Shown piece after piece: positions 5,088 through 8,852 of a stretch of 8,852 bases of DNA. Position numbers and translations under genes: made by a program. How positions within the stretch are numbered: the stretch's first letter is position 1; each line of letters opens with the position of its first letter. Under the pieces are notes generated by a model, which was not told the DNA's origin, did not search any database, and saw nothing but the letters and a program-made list of their open reading frames with translations. Source of the stretch: Candidatus Omnitrophota bacterium (GTDB taxonomy: Bacteria > Omnitrophota > Gorgyraeia > Tantalellales > Tantalellaceae); NCBI GenBank assembly GCA_013204685.1, contig JABMSC010000108.1:1-8852 (forward strand), read 5' to 3'.

Positions 5088-5951
5088 CTAACGGGCCTCA
5101 TCTCTAGCCGCAAGCCTTTCCCACTGCACTAATACGCCTTCTTTTGCCTCATTAAACCAACCACCGGCGCTCTTCCTGATGTCATCCCTTTTCTTTTTTA
5201 CCGCATTTGTCGAACTCGCAAACACCTCTTTCGTAACCTTGAAAAATTCCCGGGTTGGCTCAAAAACCACTCTCTTCCCCGCACTATATGCCCCTCCTGC
5301 GATTTTAGATGCTTCATATCTTGGCAAGTTTATCACATCCTCAAATACCATCTTATTCCAGACCTGATCCAATATAAGCCCTATCAGCGAGAATGGATCA
5401 GTGACGTCCTTATGCACTTCATCCAGGTTTATATCATATCTTTTTACCAGTTGTTTCGCTTCGGGAGAATAATCCCAGTAAGCGAACTCCTTCCCTTTGA
5501 GATGCAGGAGATCGATCGTAATTTCCGGCATCTTACTTTGTGCTTCAGTCGGCTTTTTTTCAACACCCTTTTCATGCTTCATTGTTTTCAAAGAATCAAC
5601 ATTAACCAACCCGTCTTTATTGCGTATCATATTCAGATTCTTCAGATAGAACTTCAACTCGTAGAGATATATCTTCCCCAGAAAAATGCTGGAAAGGTCA
5701 AAATCTATATAGAATCTTGAGATCTCTGCCATGACAGGGGGAGAAAACCCTTCGGGGTTATACAGAATAATATCCTTGAGGTCTATGGCACTGTTCAGGA
5801 TCTCTACGTCTACTTTTCCTATATCCATTTTAACGCCGAATACAAACCAGCCGGTTTTTTCCAGACAAAATTTAATGGCCTTGTCTTTATGCGTCACAAG
5901 GACTATCGCCAGGGAAAAACCTATTATGAATATGAGAATATTTTTCTTCAT
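5088..5951 (-). CDS. AsmA-like periplasmic protein
   Basis: 287 residues. A single N-terminal membrane anchor (about 4-20) is followed by a beta-rich part whose pattern is typical of the AsmA/DUF748 group: VDVEILNSAIDLKDIILYNPEGF (48-69, the NPEGF turn being characteristic), then ISRFYIDFDLSSIFLGKIYLYEL and LNMIRNKDGLVNVDSL. AsmA-like proteins sit in the periplasm anchored to the inner membrane and influence outer membrane assembly or lipid transport. At 287 residues it is short compared with E. coli AsmA (over 600), so it has the N-terminal module only. The C-terminal 75 residues are charged and helical (REFFKVTKEVF, KKKRDDIRKSA). It starts 26 bp after ispD without a clear ribosome binding site, suggesting translational coupling or a weak site. 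Specific substrate is unknown. Confidence 0.7.
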   Translation of the reverse strand: MKKNILIFIIGFSLAIVLVTHKDKAIKFCLEKTGWFVFGVKMDIGKVDVEILNSAIDLKDIILYNPEGFSPPVMAEISRFYIDFDLSSIFLGKIYLYELKFYLKNLNMIRNKDGLVNVDSLKTMKHEKGVEKKPTEAQSKMPEITIDLLHLKGKEFAYWDYSPEAKQLVKRYDINLDEVHKDVTDPFSLIGLILDQVWNKMVFEDVINLPRYEASKIAGGAYSAGKRVVFEPTREFFKVTKEVFASSTNAVKKKRDDIRKSAGGWFNEAKEGVLVQWERLAARDEAR

Positions 5952-5977
5952 GGTTTCGGTTATCTTGACCGCAAAGA

Positions 5978-6679
5978 TTAAAGGTCTGCTTTACCGCTTG
6001 CCAGCAACGCTTCAGCTGTCTCCAGATCGATCCCGTCTGTGATCTTAAGGTTGTACGCGCTTCCCCCGACAGCCTTTACGGAACCGGGCATATTGAGTAC
6101 CAGAGTGCAATCATCAGTTGCATCAGTAGTGCCTTTATCTTTTGCCATCTGATGAGCTTTCCGGATCATATCATAGCGAAAGGCCTGGGGAGTTTGTATT
6201 CTTTTAAGGCCGGTTCTGTCGGGTATGCTGCCTACAAGGTCATCCTTTTTAGAAACTACAGTATCGGTCATATCAATTACCGGAGCGGCAGCACCGGTCA
6301 CCGCGGCTCCCTCCGATACATCTTTTATGATCTTTTCGGAGACAAAGGGCCTTACCGCATCGTGTATTAAAACAATTTCAGTGTCGCTTGAGCAAGATTT
6401 AACTCCTAAAAATGAAGACTCCTGGCGCGTCTTTCCTCCCGGGATGACTTTGCTCACCTTCCGTATATTGTTTTCATCTATCAGGGCCTTTGTCTTGTCA
6501 ATATAATCCTCGAAGCACACAATAATTATCTCTGAAACTATCGGACTTTTTTCAAAACACTTCAAAGTGCGCGTTATTATCTCTTGTCCAGCCAAAAACA
6601 GGAACTGTTTGGGAAGTTCCGCCTGCATCCTTTCCCCTCGTCCCCCGGCAAGTATTACCGCAGTAATTTTATTCTTCAT
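5978..6679 (-). CDS. ispD: 2-C-methyl-D-erythritol 4-phosphate cytidylyltransferase
   Basis: A 233-residue cytosolic enzyme that joins CTP and methylerythritol phosphate, releasing pyrophosphate, in the MEP route to isoprenoids. The nucleotide loop AVILAGGRGERM (7-18) and K24 (LPKQF) fit the CTP site; GGKTRQES (81-88) gives the conserved arginine R85; IHDAVRPF (105-112), LKRIQTPQAF (158-167), TTDATDD (184-190) and NLKITDGIDL (210-219, K212) complete the family set. Length equals that of E. coli IspD (236). ATG follows AAGGTG, which overlaps the stop of the aminopeptidase gene 8 bp upstream, so the two are coupled. ispF, its usual neighbour or fusion partner, is not in this window. Confidence 0.96.
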   Translation of the reverse strand: MKNKITAVILAGGRGERMQAELPKQFLFLAGQEIITRTLKCFEKSPIVSEIIIVCFEDYIDKTKALIDENNIRKVSKVIPGGKTRQESSFLGVKSCSSDTEIVLIHDAVRPFVSEKIIKDVSEGAAVTGAAAPVIDMTDTVVSKKDDLVGSIPDRTGLKRIQTPQAFRYDMIRKAHQMAKDKGTTDATDDCTLVLNMPGSVKAVGGSAYNLKITDGIDLETAEALLASGKADL

Positions 6680-6687
6680 ATTGCACC

Positions 6688-7635
6688 TTAAAACTCCAAA
6701 AACTTACCCTTCTCCATCAGCTTCTTTCCATCGAGGTAAATTTCCGGGCCGGTAATTACACCGTCGAGATGAAGCGGCACATCGTTATCCCCGCCAAAAG
6801 AAAGATTGTTTCCAACAGCAACATGCACGGTCCCGATAACTTTCTCGTCTTCAAGAATATTGCCAATGATCATGGCTTTTGGATTAAGGCCTATCCCGAG
6901 TTCAGCTACGCGATACGCCCGCGGCCCTGCTTTATCCAGCCGCTGTTTCACCTGTCCGGAATTTTCTCCTTCTATCTCATATACATTGCCTTCCCTAGCC
7001 CTGAAAGTAAGAGGAGAGGCCAGAATACCAAGATCAGCGAACGAAGCATCAACAATAAATGTTCCTTCGCATGTCTCCGGAGCAAAAGCCACTTCTCCTT
7101 CAGGAAGATTTCCGTATGCCCCCGGGTAATCAAAGCTTCCGCCGTCCTTTCCGAAAAATCCGCTCCCGCCGACCTTGAAAGTAATGTCCGTACCCAGTTC
7201 GGTTACAACCCGGACCTCTGAAGAGTCTTTTAAAACATTATAAATATGCTGCGATTCTTTCTTCAACTCTTCATAATCGATATCAAGACATCTGTTAGCG
7301 ATCTCTTCGGTAATGGTAGGCATTGTGGCTATCCTGGCTCCTCTTTCGGTAGCCTCTCTTCTGGCGCGTGTATGTGTAAGGGATTTTTCAGTCACCAGGA
7401 TCTCAACATCGTACTTAAGCATTTCACTCGCAACTTTTTCCGGAGGCTCAGCACCATGTTCGTCGATCGGATTGATTACTATAATATCAGACCGGGTTGC
7501 CATTCTGGAGGCATATTCATGGAAGGCTCTCGCAATAGGTTCTTTTACCGTATCGGTCACAATAAGACATGATTCCGTAGATTTAAGTTTGAGTGATCCT
7601 TCGAAGACTGCCTTTATGGCATTTGCATTTATCAT
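6688..7635 (-). CDS. M29-type aminopeptidase (AmpS/AmpT-like)
   Basis: 315 residues, matching the thermophilic metallo-aminopeptidase family (COG2309), which removes N-terminal residues from peptides in the cytosol using two metal ions. Candidate metal ligands are in the expected order: E181 (NLPEGEV), E245 (VAELGIGLNP), H271 (GTVHVAVGNN), H289 and D291 (PLHLDGVI). The N-terminal 130 residues form the alpha/beta part (INPIDEHGAEPPE). It is shorter than the thermophile enzymes of about 400 residues. GGGAGG precedes the ATG at 7635, and the previous gene ends 11 bp upstream, so the genes are co-transcribed. Substrate preference cannot be read from sequence. Confidence 0.88.
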   Translation of the reverse strand: MINANAIKAVFEGSLKLKSTESCLIVTDTVKEPIARAFHEYASRMATRSDIIVINPIDEHGAEPPEKVASEMLKYDVEILVTEKSLTHTRARREATERGARIATMPTITEEIANRCLDIDYEELKKESQHIYNVLKDSSEVRVVTELGTDITFKVGGSGFFGKDGGSFDYPGAYGNLPEGEVAFAPETCEGTFIVDASFADLGILASPLTFRAREGNVYEIEGENSGQVKQRLDKAGPRAYRVAELGIGLNPKAMIIGNILEDEKVIGTVHVAVGNNLSFGGDNDVPLHLDGVITGPEIYLDGKKLMEKGKFLEF

Positions 7636-7646
7636 GTATTCCTCCC

Positions 7647-8099
7647 TTACGCCCCTTTCTCGGTAACTTCAAACTTGTGATACCACCTGTAAATAAGGGA
7701 GAAATAAATAAAATGCATGTGCTGGTGAAAAATATAATCTGCCAATAGATGTATTGTCATTCCAGTAACAATAGGTGTGATCCATAAAACCCATCTGGAA
7801 ATAAGCCACAAGAGTATTATGATCTCCCACGAATGGAGAAATACATACCGCTTGCCCGATACACCATAATTCTGGCAGTAGAAGTCTGAAAAAACAAACT
7901 TAAGCCCATAATGGTTAAAGTAATCCACAAAGTGATCTATGTCTATTAAAATTCCCCCTGCAATACCTAAGATCGGCCATACCCATCTTCCGGTAAGCCA
8001 GTAAAAAAAAGCTGCAAGCACAAGGGCAAGTATCAGATGTATCGTCAGATCGACAGTTGTCGTAAAATAACTCTTATTTTCATCTGTTTTCTTGAACAT
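7647..8099 (-). CDS. YdjM/DUF457-like integral membrane protein
   Basis: 150 residues with about four hydrophobic segments (roughly 15-34, 40-54, 88-108, 108-125). Histidines and aspartates lie within or beside the membrane segments: H21, D53-x-D55-H56 with D59 (LIDIDHFVDY), H89 (FLHSWE), H117 and D121 (TIHLLADY). This pattern is that of the membrane-bound metal-dependent hydrolase-like YdjM/DUF457 group, for which no reaction is firmly known. GGAAGGA precedes ATG 8099. It is the first gene after the minus-strand promoter at 8132-8160, and the aminopeptidase gene follows 11 bp later, with ispD and the AsmA-like gene downstream. Family assignment is by motif pattern only. Confidence 0.65.
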   Translation of the reverse strand: MFKKTDENKSYFTTTVDLTIHLILALVLAAFFYWLTGRWVWPILGIAGGILIDIDHFVDYFNHYGLKFVFSDFYCQNYGVSGKRYVFLHSWEIIILLWLISRWVLWITPIVTGMTIHLLADYIFHQHMHFIYFSLIYRWYHKFEVTEKGA

Positions 8100-8123
8100 G
8101 ATTTTCCTTCCATGTGGATTTGA

Positions 8124-8176
8124 CTCGACTTATTTTATCATCTGGCCGCGATTATGGCAACACTGTAGCTCGACTT
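8124..8176. promoter_or_regulatory. Direct octamer CTCGACTT in divergent promoter region
   Basis: CTCGACTT occurs at 8124-8131 and again at 8169-8176, 45 bp apart. The first covers the predicted transcription start of the minus-strand operon; the second runs into the -35 box of the plus-strand promoter. It may be a shared regulator site, or chance. Confidence 0.35.
8132..8160 (-). promoter_or_regulatory. Promoter of the minus-strand operon
   Basis: On the minus strand TTGCCA (8160-8155) and TAAAAT (8137-8132) are 17 bp apart. Transcription from near 8125 gives a leader of about 25 nt before ATG 8099, with GGAAGGA inside it. Confidence 0.7.
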
Positions 8177-8203
8177 GCATATCTTCTCCCGGCGATATAT
8201 ACT
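8175..8203 (+). promoter_or_regulatory. Promoter of the solute-binding protein gene
   Basis: TTGCAT (8175-8180) and TATACT (8198-8203) are separated by 17 bp. The predicted start, near 8210, lies inside the 14-base palindrome at 8206-8219, and the leader is about 50 nt. Confidence 0.7.
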
Positions 8204-8205
8204 TT

Positions 8206-8238
8206 ATTACTATAGTAATTCATAGTTTATGTCATAAA
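8206..8238. promoter_or_regulatory. Two operator-like inverted repeats
   Basis: ATTACTATAGTAAT (8206-8219) is a perfect 14-base palindrome just downstream of the -10 box. TTTATG-T-CATAAA (8226-8238) is a second perfect inverted repeat, ahead of the ribosome binding site. Their placement over the start site fits repressor binding. The region is AT-rich, so one could be chance. Confidence 0.45.
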
Positions 8239-8260
8239 TGATTGGAAGGACATATACAAG

Positions 8261-8852
8261 TTGAAAGTTCGAACAAAACTATACCATATATGCATCATCC
8301 TTACACTGCTTTTTATCTCGGGCATCTTTCTTCTTTGCCCTTCCGGGTCAAATGCAGCTACTGAAAAAAAATCTCTTATATTCGCCGGGAACGACAAATT
8401 TGCTCCCTATTCTTTCTTTCTAAACGATACCCCTGCAGGATATTCCGTTGATCTTGTCCGGGTTTTATCCTCGGCCACAAATAAAGACATCACCATAAAA
8501 CTTATGTCCTGGGAGAAATGCATTTCGGGCCTGAGAGAAGGAACTGTCGATGGACTGATCGGCATACCTGTGTACAAAAAGCGTGAGATGTATATTGACT
8601 ATTCTGCCCCTGTCGCATCGATCGATCATGCCATATTCGTTAAAGCAACTAACCATTATGTAAACTCGATCGAATCATTGGGGGGCACGGTTGTGGCCGT
8701 TAACAAAGAAAGCCTTATTCTGAACGAACTTTTAAAGGACCGCCGTATAAAAGTACTTAAAACAAATTCTGTGCCTGAAGCCCTGTCTCGCCTTAAAAAT
8801 AGAGAAGTCTCTGCCGTTATAGCAGAAAAAGATGTAGCCCTCTACTACATAC
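8261..8852 (+). CDS. Family 3 solute-binding domain protein, partial (3' end outside window)
   Basis: An open frame from TTG 8261 to the window edge, 197 codons without a stop. GGAAGGA (8244-8250) lies 10 bases before the TTG; no in-frame ATG exists in the leader. Residues 1-32 are a signal peptide or anchor (KVRTK, then hydrophobic 10-26, with SNA-A cleavage). From residue 36 the SBP_bac_3 fold is clear: LIFAGNDKFAPYSFF (39-53), AGYSVDLVRVL (59-69), SWEKCISGLREGTVDGLIGI (83-102) and YKKREMYIDYSAPV (105-118), with D64, D97 and R108 at conserved ligand-contact or signature positions. Such domains bind small polar ligands, as ABC transporter receptors or as sensor parts of kinases and GGDEF proteins. 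The missing C-terminus decides which. Confidence 0.88.
   Translation, partial: MKVRTKLYHICIILTLLFISGIFLLCPSGSNAATEKKSLIFAGNDKFAPYSFFLNDTPAGYSVDLVRVLSSATNKDITIKLMSWEKCISGLREGTVDGLIGIPVYKKREMYIDYSAPVASIDHAIFVKATNHYVNSIESLGGTVVAVNKESLILNELLKDRRIKVLKTNSVPEALSRLKNREVSAVIAEKDVALYYI

Noticed and set aside
6769..7666. Long plus-strand frames opposite the aminopeptidase gene
   Set aside because: They are antisense shadows of a gene with clear metal-ligand motifs on the minus strand.

Overview
The window is chromosomal DNA from a bacterium. It carries a tRNA-Asn(GTT), a Pol IV gene, a MEP-pathway gene (ispD), exported proteins with Gram-negative-style signal peptides, and an AsmA-like envelope protein. 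These point to a diderm bacterium. The intergenic AT-rich degenerate repeats (units like GAAATACGAA) and the gene mix remind me of uncultured lineages such as Omnitrophota/PVC-type metagenome bins. That is an impression from style, not a demonstrated placement. Most genes have purine-rich Shine-Dalgarno sites and sigma70-type promoters can be read by eye, so housekeeping expression signals look ordinary.

Layout. Positions 1-402 contain no convincing gene. They look GC-richer than the rest and hold a chain of hairpins, including a long imperfect inverted repeat (164-197 / 281-310), and end in a bidirectional terminator. That terminator closes tRNA-Asn, which lies on the minus strand (403-478) behind a consensus TTGACA/TATAAT promoter. 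On the plus strand follow a small exported glycine-zipper protein (664-969) with its own terminator, and dinB/DNA polymerase IV (1072-2244), whose promoter predicts a leaderless transcript. Between dinB and the next, convergent gene lies an AT-rich repeat region (about 2258-2410).

From 8099 down to 2419 all genes run on the minus strand with short gaps. In transcription order they are: a YdjM-like membrane protein, an M29-type aminopeptidase, ispD, an AsmA-like protein, a stand-alone response regulator (with its own likely promoter), a membrane TPR protein ending in a RanBP2-type zinc finger, a nucleoside phosphorylase-family enzyme, and a DJ-1/PfpI protein. This may be one or two operons. 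The first group (8099-5088) starts from a good promoter at 8132-8160. The second probably starts at 5011-5039, and tandem hairpins lie inside it at 4553-4598.

The right edge is a divergent gene on the plus strand that starts with TTG at 8261 and runs off the window. It encodes a secreted or membrane-anchored family 3 solute-binding domain, possibly the sensor part of a larger signalling protein. The 160-bp divergent region carries two facing promoters, a shared octamer and two inverted repeats placed like operators.

No defence system, CRISPR array, transposase or complete novel multi-gene system is visible. The most distinctive items are the zinc-finger TPR membrane protein, the structured 1-402 region, the leaderless dinB promoter and the operator-like divergent region.
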